This document shows, in pieces, positions 43,133-54,851 of a stretch of DNA of 64,000 nucleotides. The DNA lies in NCBI GenBank assembly GCA_904066235.2, contig CAJFCV020000001.1, positions 3,534,001 to 3,598,000 of the forward strand, given 5' to 3'. Numbering within the stretch: position 1 is the stretch's first letter; each line of letters begins with the position of its first letter. The DNA comes from Bursaphelenchus xylophilus (Eukaryota; Nematoda; Chromadorea; Rhabditida; Aphelenchoididae). The notes under the pieces were generated by a model that was not told where the DNA came from, searched no databases, and was given only the letters and a program-made list of their open reading frames with translations. A program made the position numbers and the translations under genes.

Positions 43133-43266
43133 ATCAGCACACTAATACTCTAATCGCGTCGCTAGAGTGAAAAAAATTTGTTTTTGTCGCGACACAATTC
43201 ATTTTCTCGGCCGCGATGCCATTTTTGATGCGATATTGACCTTATTATTTTCCCGACATACTGATC
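43133..43266. mobile_element. MITE family A, copy 11 (left end decayed)
   Basis: The core TCGCGTCGCTAGAGTG...GCGACACAATTCATTTTC and right end TTTTCCCGACATACTGAT are present. Confidence 0.7.
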
Positions 43267-44530
43267 TATGTATATAAATCTATATGTATATATAAAAAAA
43301 TTTATATGTACATGTACAACATACCAGATAACAGGTGCTTTTTTTAATGATGACTCAATAAGGCTTTTCGCAAATTTCCAAATGATGTTATTGTCTGCTC
43401 TTGAAAATGAAGGTGGTCTTAAAAGTGTTTTGATAAGCGCTTTTTGTCTGAAGGAATCAAAAGCTCTACCTATTATAGATGGCATTTTATGAGGCGACAA
43501 GTTAGAGGTCTATAATGAGGCGACAAGCCAAAGGTCTATAAATTCCTAAAAGCATTCGCTTTTATTAGAGGCAGCCAGTTTATCGTTTGTTTTCAACAAC
43601 AAAACTGCACAAAGTAAGGAGGACAATGAGAAACAAATCCGTTTTCTGGGTACACATAGCGTACCGGTAGCGTTTGCGAAGCGCTAGCTAGCCTCAGAAA
43701 AACTTAATCTAAATTTATGCATAATTTTAGCTCATCTAAAATTACAAGTTACGCTTTCAACATTTTTGCATTTTACAGAAATATATGTCCCCTAGTTTTC
43801 TTCTGGAAACATGTTGAGATGAAGCTAACATTACTGCAGTTTCAGAAAAACCACATTCGGATCGAAATGTTTGATTCCGACAGAAGATACACTCGATTTA
43901 GGTTAACAAACGGTTGAAATTTAAAATTCAATTTCCAAAAGTCGATAACATATCTTGTAGTGGTCCAATTTGGACAGTTCTTGGATGTGACTGTAGTATG
44001 AGTCCTATACTTTAACTTTAGTGTAGTTTTTAATTTACCGCTCGTTAGAAAAAATTATAAACACTATGTTAACTAAGGGTACTTTTGTAGGACATTTTTT
44101 GTCATAGGTCCCAAATAAAGAAAGCTTCGATGGGCTGGACCACTGTTATATTACTGTAGTACTCACTAGTATGCTGTCGATCATTTCCGACTTGTCCGGA
44201 AAGGGTTAAGTTATCCTTCAAAAATTTTTAATCTTTTCCCTATAAAATTTTTAACCCCTACTCTACGGTTTCTATACATACGATTAGTATAAATAAATTG
44301 AAACCAAAGTTGAAATTCCTGCACTTTGTCTTACATAAAAGTTCAACCTTTTTTTCTTTGCGGCTTAACACATCACTTTTCCTTTTTTTAAATCATCGAA
44401 AAATGCAAAATCGAGTCTCCACCCTCCACAAAAAAAACGCAAACCACCAAAAAAACAAATTCCGCCCCACAAACAATCGCTGCGGATATTTGTCAGGGCT
44501 GTTACCAGTTTATAAATAATTAATGTCGCA

Positions 44531-47500
44531 ATGATTCTCCGGCCTTCCTCCCAACGCTACGTGCTTCTAGATGGCGACGCGGAGATCACGCATTTGCCGG
44601 AGCAGGGCCAAACCCGGCTGGCCATCGTGCTGTTCACGGTGCTGTTGTTCGCGTCCGGCCTAACGTACTTCCTGCTCACACTGCCGGCGGAGGTGCGTGT
44701 TCATCGAGTTGTGTTGACGGAGCGACTGAATGAGAGTCCGTATTTTAAGCGGCCATTTGGGACGAACGATTTGAAATGTGATTGGGTCATGGATGGGAAG
44801 CACAAGGAATACGTGGAGAAGTTGGCCAAAAATAGGTCGGTGATTTTAAGAGTTTAATTTTTTGAGTATAATGGGCCTTGTAATATGGCCTCAAAAGGCT
44901 TGAAACTTTATCTTTTATAAAGGAATTTTGCTATACGAAGATTTATTTTTTCCCAAAAGAGGAAGTGCCCTAAGTGCGACACTTACGAGTTCTATCCTAT
45001 GTGATGTAATGTTTATCGAAATTTTCAAGCTATGCCATCGAAATATTTTTTTAAATTTTGTATTTTTGTCTTCTCTCTGATCTGTGTACTACATAATATT
45101 TACTAGCCAAATTTTTCCAAGTCACAAGTTCCATCTCTATCAATCTTTCTTTATCTTTCCCACATTTAGGCGTTTTCTTGACCCCACTCATTAAAAAACA
45201 TTCCTTTACACCCACCTCGTTAGATCTTAATGAAACTTGGCCCAAATTAAGATCAGTTTTTTATAACCAGGGAAGTACCCCAAGTGCGACCATCAGATTT
45301 TCTTTAAATTCTGTCCACATGTCGGTCATGAACTAGGTATCAATTCCTAAAAGTTTTAGCTCGCTCTTTGCAAACGCCGCCGAGATAGTGAATGATCTTT
45401 GTGATCGAGAGAGTACGCTAAACGCGGAGAGCGGTCAGAGAGAGAAGCACTTTTTGGCCATAACTTTACTAGTTTTGAGCGGAAAAAATTGGCTTTTTGT
45501 GGAAACATTACCCTCTATGGTAGAAATAAGCATGAAACTTTTCGTGCCGAAACTCGGCAAAGAGTCTTAAAACACGATTTCTGACTCGGTGAATAAGCCG
45601 TGGACATAGGAAATTTTCGATTTTGAGATTTACAGCTGGATATGACCGCACCCATCATATAAGTGTGTCCCTGAAGCCTTTTGCCCTAATTCTCCCGTTA
45701 ACCTAGTTTTATTTACAATTTAAGCAATTTACAGTAACGTCAAATAACTCAAAATTGAGAAGATACAGAGCCGTAAAACTGTTACCATGTATGTTTTTGG
45801 GCACTGGGAATCCAACGGAGGTGATTTTGGGTCGAAAGGATTACTGTAACATAGCAAACTTGCGCTCCGGCCGCATAAAATCGGCCGTAAAAAAGTTGTT
45901 TCTGAAAACCCACAGCTGAATTTTTGATATGTTGATCAGCATAAAATTCTGCCCTAGAAACATTGAAAAAAAGTCCAAAAATGCGGGGGGCTATTTTCGT
46001 GGTATAGTGGATTTTGACAAAATCTACCAATCTGACGGCCCGAGTTCGAGTCCGGGTGGACGCAAATCGCTTAGAATTGGTCGGGAATGACTTTAAAGGC
46101 GCGGATATAGAAGATTGAGTTTATTTCAGGTAATTTTGATAACAATCTGGCAGTTTTCACATTTTTTGGTGGAAAAAAAGGCAAAAATACAACTTTTTGA
46201 CAAATCGTATTTTACACGGCTGTTTTGCGTTCATGACAGAATAAGAACTTATATTTAATCGTTTGAAGGGTTTTTCGGCAATTAAACCGGTCAAAAAAAA
46301 TTTTTTTAATATTGTACTTGACATCTGATAAGCAAGCAGTGCATGGACCTTCCAGGTTGTAATTTTTTTCGCTCTGACTTGACAAATTGTCTGCAAAGGT
46401 TATAACTGGCATAAAATTTAAATTATTTGACGGGTAACCACAAGAAATCTTGTTTGAAAATGGAATTTTCTACGCATTTCATCGATTTTTCTATAAAGCG
46501 AAATCACTTCGATGATGAACCATTTTCTGAAAAACATGTGAAATATGGTCGTAAAACAGTGAATTACGTTGTCATTAGCCAAATTTCGTTACTACAGATG
46601 CCTGAAAGAGGCAAAATTAACAGGTACCTAGTGTAATATCTAAATACTCAGAAAATGGTTTCTACTTGTTGGAAACACCTTAAAAACACTACATATAAGT
46701 TCTTATTCTGTCATGAACGCAAAACAGCCGTATAAAATACGATTTGTCAAAAAGTTGTATTTTCGCCTTTTTTTCCACCAAAAAATGTGAAAACTGCCAG
46801 ATTGTTATCAAAATTACCTGAAATAAACTCAATCTTCTATATCCGCGCCTTTAAAGTCATTCCCGACCTATTATAAGCGATTTGCGTCCACCCGGACTCG
46901 AACTCGGGCCGTCAGATTGGTAGATTTTGTCAAAATCCACTATACCACGAAAATAGCCCCCCGCATTTTTGGACTTTTTTTTAACGTTTCTAGGGCAGAA
47001 TTTTATGCTGATCAACATATCAAAAATTCAGCTGTGGGTTTTCAGAAACAACTTTTTTACGGCCGATTTTATGCGGCCGAAGCGCAAGTTTGCTATGTTA
47101 CAGTAATCCTTTCGACCCAAAATCACCTCCGTTGGATTCCCAGTGCCCAAAAACATACATGGTAACAGTTTTACGGCTCTGTATCTTCTCAATTTTGAGT
47201 TATTTGACGTTACTGTAAATTGCTTAAGTTGTAAATAAAACTAGGTTAACGGGAGAATTAGGGCAGAAGGCTTCAGGGACACACTTATATGATGGGTGCG
47301 GTCATATCCAGCTGTAAATCTCAAAATCGAAAATTTCCTATGTCCCGGCCTTGCACACGGCTGATCCAGTGAGTCAGAAATCGTGTTTTAAATTTTGGCC
47401 GACTTTCGATCAAAAAATCTCGGTTGTTTCTGCAAAGCGCGAGCTAGGATTCTCGCATATATTTTAGAAAAAATGATGCTAAATTTGTGCCAATTGTCAT

Positions 47501-50500
47501 CAAAATCTGAGAGTCGCACTTGAGGTACTTAAAAATTGACAAGAATGTTCATGCCTATGTTCGGCTTTCAGCCTTTTCTAGGCTCCACTATTCCCCTTCA
47601 CCTGACATTTCAGATACCGAATAGAAGACCCCGACAACTTTGATGACCTTCCCGGTGACTGTGCCTCCATCCGATCTCGCCACAGATTCCCTTCCTCACC
47701 CACAACCCCCGATGAAGCCGATTTCCCTGTTGCGATCGCTAGAAATGTCTTCAAAGACTATTACTACATGGAACTCATGCTGGCCGCCACTTATCAGCCT
47801 CAAAACTATTACTGCTACGCCATCGACAAATCGGCGGACCATTTGTTTCGAGCGCGAATAAAAGCGTTGGCGAAATGCTTCCCGAACGTGATGGTGGCGC
47901 AGGAGTTTCGGGAGATGGACAGCGCCGGCCATAGAATGGACTTGGCCCACATAGATTGCCTGAAGATGTTGACTACTCCGGAGAAGAAATGGAAATACGT
48001 CATGCTGTTGCAGGTGGGTGGAAGGGAATGTTTTTTTAATGCGCGGGGTCCAGAAAACGCCTAAAGTGTGGGACCTGATCCAGTGGCAAAAAACGTAGCA
48101 TTTTGCATCCAGGAAGCATAAAAAAATGTGGCAAAATACCTCCCTTTCCAAGTGAAAAAACTCAGATTTGAAAAGCGCGCCCGCTCTTTTTGTGAGGGAG
48201 CCCTTCAACACAAAGCTTTTTCACTTGAAGAGGAAAGCATTTTGCCACATTTTTGATACTTCCCGGATGCAAAATGGTACGTTTTTTGGCACTGGAGCAG
48301 GTCCGCCCACTGTATATGTGGGAAAGATTGATAGAGATGGAACCTGTGACTTGGAAAAGTTTGTGCTAGCAAATATTATGCTCACAGACCAGAGAGAAAA
48401 CAAACAATATGTAAAAATTAAAAAAAAAAGATTTCGATGGCATAGCTTGAAAATGACAATAAACATTGCATCACATAGGATAAAACGGACAAGCGAATAC
48501 TCCAAGATGCTAGATTCTTAGTTCGAGCTTTCCGAAAACGGGAAGGGTATAAGAGTTTTCAAGAATAGATAGGTGGCCTGCGTACAGAGTGTGCGCAAAA
48601 TTTTAATAAAATCCGAGCGTCGCACTTGGGGTACTTCCTTTGTAGAAAGAGAGTTTTATTTGAGTTGGCAACGCCATAGATGATACGGTCTTTTTGGCCG
48701 ACCGCCTCTACAGGGTGGGCCAAAAAATGGACAAAACTAAAAGCCGGTGTATCCCGGCACGAATACCGTAATCAATGGAAAGAAAAATAGTTTTATAATT
48801 GTCAACTGTCCTGCTTTACCACAACCGTTTAATTTTTTTATATACCTTTGCTGAACGGCTGATACGAGCCAAAATTCTAGGCCAGCCCATTCATTTTTCA
48901 TAATATCTCGTCTGCGAAAACCTTGAATGCCTCCGGCGCAATGAAGAGCTGAAATTCTTGCAAATGGATGTGTGGCCTTTCTGTAAACTGTCTAGACAAA
49001 ATTCCAGCGGTATTATACTATTATGTTACTCTTGTAAGATTCTCTAACAATCTCATACACCATACCTGCATACCATCGTAATATTATGTCTAAATTTCGC
49101 ATTTTACGCTTTCAGAACCACGACTTCCCCGCCAAAACCAACTTCGAGAAGGTCGCCATTTTCAAATGGCTGAACGGTTCCAACGATATCGAGCTAAATC
49201 CGGAGCCTGGAAGGGTGAACAAGAGCTTGGATTGGAGTCTGACAAAAATGAAAATCTTCAAAGATCGTAGGCTTTAATTTCCGGAATGCATTCAATATGT
49301 GTTTAGCAAAGAAATTGGAGAAAATCATGACCGCCTGGAAGTCCACTGCGCCTCCGAAGATAACATTTGCAAAGGGTTACAATGAGATCTCGATTAGCAG
49401 AGAGGCCATGGATTACATGTTCAATGAACTGGATCTGACCAATTTAATGAATCAAGTGGATGATGGGAAGACTTATGGGATCGATGAGATCGTTTTTCCA
49501 ACTCTGTTGTCAATGGATTTGCTGGGTAAGAACGGCATTTTTGAGCCGTTATTTGGATGCGATGCTAGTTTTTTCAGTGAAAAGGATTAACTTGATTGTC
49601 GGGGAAAGCGTCATTATCAGTCTGTCGGGAAAATAATGAGCACAATTTCATTGCCTCTATCGCATCGCTGAAATGAAGAGAAAATTGCTTTTGCCGCGAC
49701 ACCATTCATTTTCTGAAGCGATTTTGAATCCGACAGAGTGCTCATTATTTTCCCGACAGACTGAGAGTATTATTTTCATAAAGTTCATGGACATTTTCTC
49801 TCTTCCGTGCAGTGAATTCGCGCAAAATTCACGGATATATGGCCAAAAAAGCGGTTTTCTCTGTGAACACTCCGCATTTCGCATGCTCTCTCGTCGGAAG
49901 TTTAATATCTCGGCTTTCCGTTAAAAGCGTGAGCCAAAAATTTTACGGTTTGATAAGCAGCCTATATAACGCATGTAGGCGAAGTTTTAAGGAAATCGGT
50001 CCAATCTCATTCGTACATCTACCATACTTTATAAATATTTATCATCATTTTCTGGTTGTCATCATTTTCTATTACGATTTTTCAGGAATTCCCGGTCACT
50101 ACACGCAAAAATGCATTGACGAGGACGTCAGCAGCGGTTACATTACCCGACACTCCAACTGGGGCGACCGTGGGACCTGTAGCAGTGGGCATTTCCGCCA
50201 TAGTATATGCATCTACGGGATTGAGGACCTGGCCACTCATATCGATCCAATTCCGGCGATCTATGTCAACAAATTGATGCCCGACTTCGACTTCAATGCA
50301 GTCACTTGTTGGTTGGAGGTGCTCTACAATCGGACGTTCATCGAGAAGCCGACGTTGGCGCGGCTGGGACGGGAGTATTATGCGAACTTGAAACATGTAA
50401 GGACCGATTTTTTGTTGGAAAAAAAAATTTTGCCATCACACCGTGATTTTTCAAAAATTTTTTACGATTTGGAAAATTTTGACGTGTTTAGGCTGATTTT

Positions 50501-50934
50501 TTGATTTTCAAAAAAATACGTCATGATGACGGATTTTATGAAAATTTGTCTAGTATTTTTTTGAAATGATGGTCATGATGACAGGTGTTACGTGATTTTG
50601 TAAAAACAATTACATTTTTTGAAAAAGGCATGTCATGATGACACATTTTTTGGAAATGTCATTTCGTAAGCTTTCTTTGAAATCTTTCGCCATGACCTCA
50701 AAATATTCTTCTGGCACATAATAAGAGCTAAAAAAATTTTTACACTTAAAAGATGTCATCCTGACACATTTTTCAGAAATTTTGCAGTCATGACAGATTT
50801 TCCGACTTTTTTTGCCACTGCAAAATTCTATGTAATATTATGATCTCATCTGCTTTCAGGTTCGATATCAGGCTCTAAAAGACGAACACGGCGAAGTTTC
50901 GGAGGAGAAACGAAAAAACTTCAAATGTAAATAG
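44531..50934 (+). CDS. Core-2/I-branching-type glycosyltransferase (GT14), type II membrane protein
   Basis: Six exons (44531-44835, 47614-48013, 49116-49266, 49307-49525, 50086-50396, 50860-50934) encode 486 residues. A short cytosolic end precedes one membrane segment (residues about 30-51, LAIVLFTVLLFASGLTYFLL), typical of a Golgi type II enzyme. The lumenal part matches the nematode-expanded beta-1,6-N-acetylglucosaminyltransferase family: RNVFKDYYYMELML, YYCYAIDKSADHLF, CFPNVMV, DSAGHRMDLAHIDCL, KWKYVMLLQNHDFPAKTN, IFKWLNGSNDIELN. The first donor is GTCGGT, chosen because only it fits the phase of exon 2. Substrate unknown. Intron 1 (2.8 kb) carries a foldback element; introns 2 and 4 carry MITEs. 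Confidence 0.85.
45270..47535. mobile_element. 2.3-kb foldback element with tRNA-like sequence in both arms
   Basis: The ends read AAGTACCCCAAGTGCGAC and its complement (family C terminus). Arms of roughly 0.7-0.9 kb are nearly identical in inverted orientation (about 45555-46256 against 46694-47397) around a 0.44-kb centre. Each arm includes CGTGGTATAGTGGATTTTG (A-box-like) and CCGAGTTCGAGTCCGGG (B-box-like). No transposase is recognised. Lies in intron 1 of the GT14 gene. Confidence 0.8.
48066..48312. mobile_element. MITE family B, copy 2
   Basis: GTGGGACCTGATCCAGTGGC and its complement at the right end; palindromic interior. Intron 2 of the GT14 gene. Confidence 0.8.
49615..49765. mobile_element. 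MITE family A, copy 12
   Basis: TATCAGTCTGTCGGGAAAAT and ATTTTCCCGACAGACTGA. Intron 4 of the GT14 gene. Confidence 0.85.
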
Positions 50935-51361
50935 AAAAATGCAACGATTTGCAAAATAATATTGCTATTATTTATCTTCATAGGCCATAATAAGTTATAA
51001 CTACGAACAGTGATTTCAAAAAACTTGTAATTTTCATGTTAATCGTTTTAGGAAAGATTGTAGACAATTTTATTTAAATTTTATGGGAAAATCAAGTGTA
51101 ATATCAATAAAAGATGTGATTCATTGTGTATGTGTGAAGAAATTGATACAGATTTTGGTCTTTTAATCATAAATATCGTAAAATTGCGTCCAACACATTA
51201 AAATAACCGTCCTTTCGTTTTTCACAGTCCTTCGTATAAAATAGCACACGAAAAATACAAAACCTGGGGCGCATCTCGCCGAAAATAAATATTATTCTTG
51301 CCTCCTTTTTCGTCGAAATCTCTTCGAATATTGTCCATCCAATATCCGTGAGGTCAGGCAA
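50935..51361. other. Intergenic, nothing recognised
   Basis: About 430 bp between the GT14 stop and the mrpl-44 start. It includes likely 3' UTR with AATAAA-type signals near 51109. Confidence 0.5.
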
Positions 51362-53481
51362 ATGTTTTTACAGAGGTTTGGCCGTGCAAATTCCAGTATT
51401 TATCAGCAATGTAAGTTCTATCATGTTGTTCATGGATAATAATTGAAAATTTAGGTAGAGGAATGAGAGAATATTGGCGGCAGGGTTATTTGAAGGATCT
51501 ATATCACAGAAGAGAGCTGTTGGGAGCAGATGATCCACTTCCAAGGAGCGCATATCCGAATTGGTAGGGTTTTTTGCTTTGTTGTTTGATTTTAGATAAA
51601 TTAATCCGAAAGCTGATGAAAGTTTGATCCAAAACCCTGTGTTTTGTCTTGGAAAAGGTTAAAAGACGGAGATTAATAATTATTTTTTCTGATTCATTTA
51701 AAATTCTACAAAAATTTAAGGGTTTCTGTTTTGTTTTGGATGTTTTTGAGCTTCTCTTTTTAGGAATTTCAACACAGAATTGGCGGCGTTCAAACATCGT
51801 GCTGGAGTTGAGGACTTGAAGAAAGATGAACTTACTAGGATAATGACGAGTCCAACCTATTTTGATCGAGCCGAAGTGATCGTGGAACAAAATGGGGAAT
51901 CCTCTAGGGAAGATAACAGCATTTTCATTGATAAAGGTGAGATTTTATTTGTTTTTGTTTGGAAATTTAGGCACCTTATGAGAGATGAAATTGGACAGCC
52001 GTAATGAATTGAATCTGAGATAAATTTTCGAAATTTATTAATCCAAATTTTGGGATTTCACTTGTCCATCTAAAGTAAGGTCGTATCTTAGGCGAACACC
52101 GGCTTCGATGGCAACTCAGCGCCATCCTCCGTCATCAGTGGCCCAAAGCGCCCGAAGAATATGTTCAAGGGGTTGTGGATCATATCCTAACCACCGAAAA
52201 TCTCCTCACCATTTCGAATCAGCTGGGAATCCAACATCTGGTCCGGACTTTGAATTTCCCCCCACCAAAAGACGATGTGATCGCCGCTTTTTGGGCCTTA
52301 TTAGGAGCAATGAGCGGTTCGAGAGTTCACGGATTTGTCAATGAATTTGTTTTGCCCTATCTCACCGAGGTCCCCTTCGAAGACGTCCTGCCATTTCGCG
52401 AGCCATTGCCCATCGCAGAAGCGTATTTGAAGAAGGTTGGGTCGTGTAGGAAAGTGGAAGCCAGGATTATTCACTCGCATGGCGAATTTTCGGCCATGCC
52501 CTTGTATATGGTCGGGATTTATGGAGATGAACAGCTGGTGGAGAAGGGTAAGGTAATTTTGAAAAAAAAATTTTTTTAATTTCTGTTTGAAACTTGGCAC
52601 AAAGTTAAAGGCGAATTTTCTAAAGGTCAATTGAGAGTTTTAACCCGAGATTTGAAGAAAATGCAAAAAATTTTAAGTCAAATTTTGAAAAAATTGAGTT
52701 TTTTGCCAACTAATTTTTAAATTTCAGCCCCAGGGGAATACCTTTCAATTGCCACCGACCTGGCCGCCCAACTGAGTTTATTGAAGATCTGGGACATCCG
52801 ATGGAACGAACAAAGCTTCAGTTTCTTGAATGATCAAATTCCAATTCATCAGTTTGAGAAGCCAAACCATCATCTGGCCGATGTTGTTGGCGCTGAGTAA
52901 GTGAAATTTTTCTTTTATTTTTTTTTTAATTTTAGGAGGGAAAATTAAACTTTTTTCCGTCAAAAACAAACTTTTTGAAATTTGTCTTCATTTGAGACAA
53001 TTTTTTTCAAAATTTTTACATTATCCTTGACATCTCGAATTTAAAAAAAAGTTTTTTAAAAATTTTTCTCGATTTTCAGAAAAAATGAAACTTCTTTCCT
53101 CCAGAAATAAGCTGTTTGAAATTTGTCTTCATTTGAGACAATTTTTTTTTCAAAATTTTTACATTATCCTTGATGTGCAACATTTTGAAAAAAAAAGTTT
53201 TAAAATTTTCTTTGCTTTTGGCTCAAAAAAGTCCCAAAACGTCCTAGAAGTACAACTATCATGATTTTTCCTTCTTCAGGACCGACCTTTCCCTCCTCTC
53301 GAAACGCGAACTCGAAGCCGATCCCATCAACGTTTTCCAAGTGGCGGATACCTTCGAAAACACGATCCGGGCCGAAGTCGGTCTCCCCTTACGCCGCCGT
53401 CTGCGCCACAAGTTCTCCAGGGGCTCGTTGGCGAAGCGCTCACTCCGCCGACTCATCAAACCGAAAGTCTTCACCATCTAG
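51362..53481 (+). CDS. mrpl-44: Mitochondrial large ribosomal subunit protein mL44
   Basis: Six exons (51362-51410, 51455-51563, 51764-51936, 52092-52547, 52728-52896, 53280-53481), phases consistent, encode 385 residues. The N terminus is basic and hydrophobic without acids ([16 protein letters not shown]), fitting a mitochondrial presequence. The body is the RNase III-like domain of mL44 ([68 protein letters not shown]), followed by the double-stranded-RNA-binding-like part ([34 protein letters not shown]) and a basic C terminus. The domain is structural in the mitoribosome. Assignment from family pattern is strong. Confidence 0.9.
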
Positions 53482-54851
53482 GGTTGTTATTGTTTTAGGA
53501 TCATTGTTTTCAGTTCGATATTATTACATTTGTTGGGTAAATTTGAAATTTTTGAGGCGAGCAAAGTGTAGATTGTTGAGCGATGTGGAATTGAGATTAG
53601 GGACCACTTTTTGGGAGGAGGGGGACATTTTATACGATGAAAGCTTTTTATTTTTGAGCAGTGGATTTGATTCCAATTGCACAGTGCGGAAAACTTTGCA
53701 TCGAAAAGTTGACGCACTTGATATGTTAAGGATGACGAGGAACTACTGTGGAAGTTTTTTGATGTTTTTTTGCTGATAAGGTACGTTATGTACTTTTAGT
53801 TTAACGGAAGGCGCTTCAATTGAAAATCGTGTTCTGATATTCCCATCAAAACCTTGCGAGAGTCTTAGTTTATAGTTTATAATTAAAGGTGTGGTAGGAC
53901 GTAATGGCTTCAACGTACAGAATGTGGAATCGATTATTTGATGTTGAGGGCCGAAAGTTTGACGGTCATTCTTCCTTTGTACCGTAATCTACGAAGTATG
54001 ACAGAATTTTTGCAAGGCTTTCAAAGTTATGTCTTCGCTTCCGGGCAGGACATTTTGACCCACCTAGAGAAAGCTGTTACATATAACAATTTCGTGTTCT
54101 CTAATCGGAAAAGGTGTCTTCGGTGAAGAGGCTCAAATTGAAAAGGTGATGGTCTCAAATCGATTAAAGAATAAACAGCAACATGTGTATTTTGCTGCCA
54201 GATCGGCAAGACATTCCGCTTAACGAAAGCCTTGGCCCGGGGCTTACGAAGCGCGTAGCGTCAGAGATTTTTCAAATTTTTCGTATCAGGCGAGTTATCG
54301 CTTTTTCATTATGTTAACTCGAGCCGCTGAGATGAGAGAGCACGAAAAGTACGGAGATCGGTTGGAGAGAAAAGTTTTCCTGAAAAAGAATTTTTTTTGC
54401 AGATCGATTCGTGCTGGTGTCCTAGTGGATGTTGAAGGCCTCAGACAGCGCAAGAAGCATCTGGCTTCACAAAGTTTATGCAAACCCTGAGGGCACCATG
54501 CGGGCAAAGTAAGGGCTCAAAAGTCCAAAGAAGAGATTCCGTGTTAGAAGTTCTCCCGGAAAGCTCAAATATCGGACAACTGGGCAGTAGAATCAGTCTA
54601 ATCGTCCATAAAAATGTACAACATGCAGTCTGTGCACGTTTACATTATCTATAACATAATATCTTTAATTCTTCCGTTCTATACTAGAGATCCCACTGAT
54701 ATGTAGTTTATACTCGCCCACTCCTTTTCTAGGAGCGTCCGAGAAAAGTATTGGCTGATTAATCCGACTATTGGTTGCTAATTTATCGATAGCAGCAATT
54801 TTGAGCATTTATAAAGACCGCAAGTATTAATTTTATGACATCTACACGAAC
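53482..54851. other. Intergenic 1.4 kb without a recognised gene
   Basis: It contains one CATTTTATACGATGAAA motif (about 53626) and a TTGCACAGTGCGG motif (about 53677). Open frames are short and not protein-like. Confidence 0.5.

Larger units (their letters stand above)
40371..44530. other. Gene-poor 4.2 kb with MITE copies
   Basis: No convincing exon on either strand. It contains MITE A copies 7-11 and anonymous A/T-rich DNA. Around 41092-41250 a GC-richer stretch (CCCCGACTCGAAAGGGTCGT, GGTTCGGGAGAACCGAG with internal inverted repeats) is unassigned. Confidence 0.5.

Noticed and set aside
46004..46066. Functional tRNA gene in the foldback arm
   Set aside because: A and B boxes are recognisable, but no acceptor stem or clear anticodon arm closes.
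45782..47165. Two near-identical 82-codon frames on opposite strands
   Set aside because: They lie in the inverted arms of the foldback element and include the tRNA-like part.
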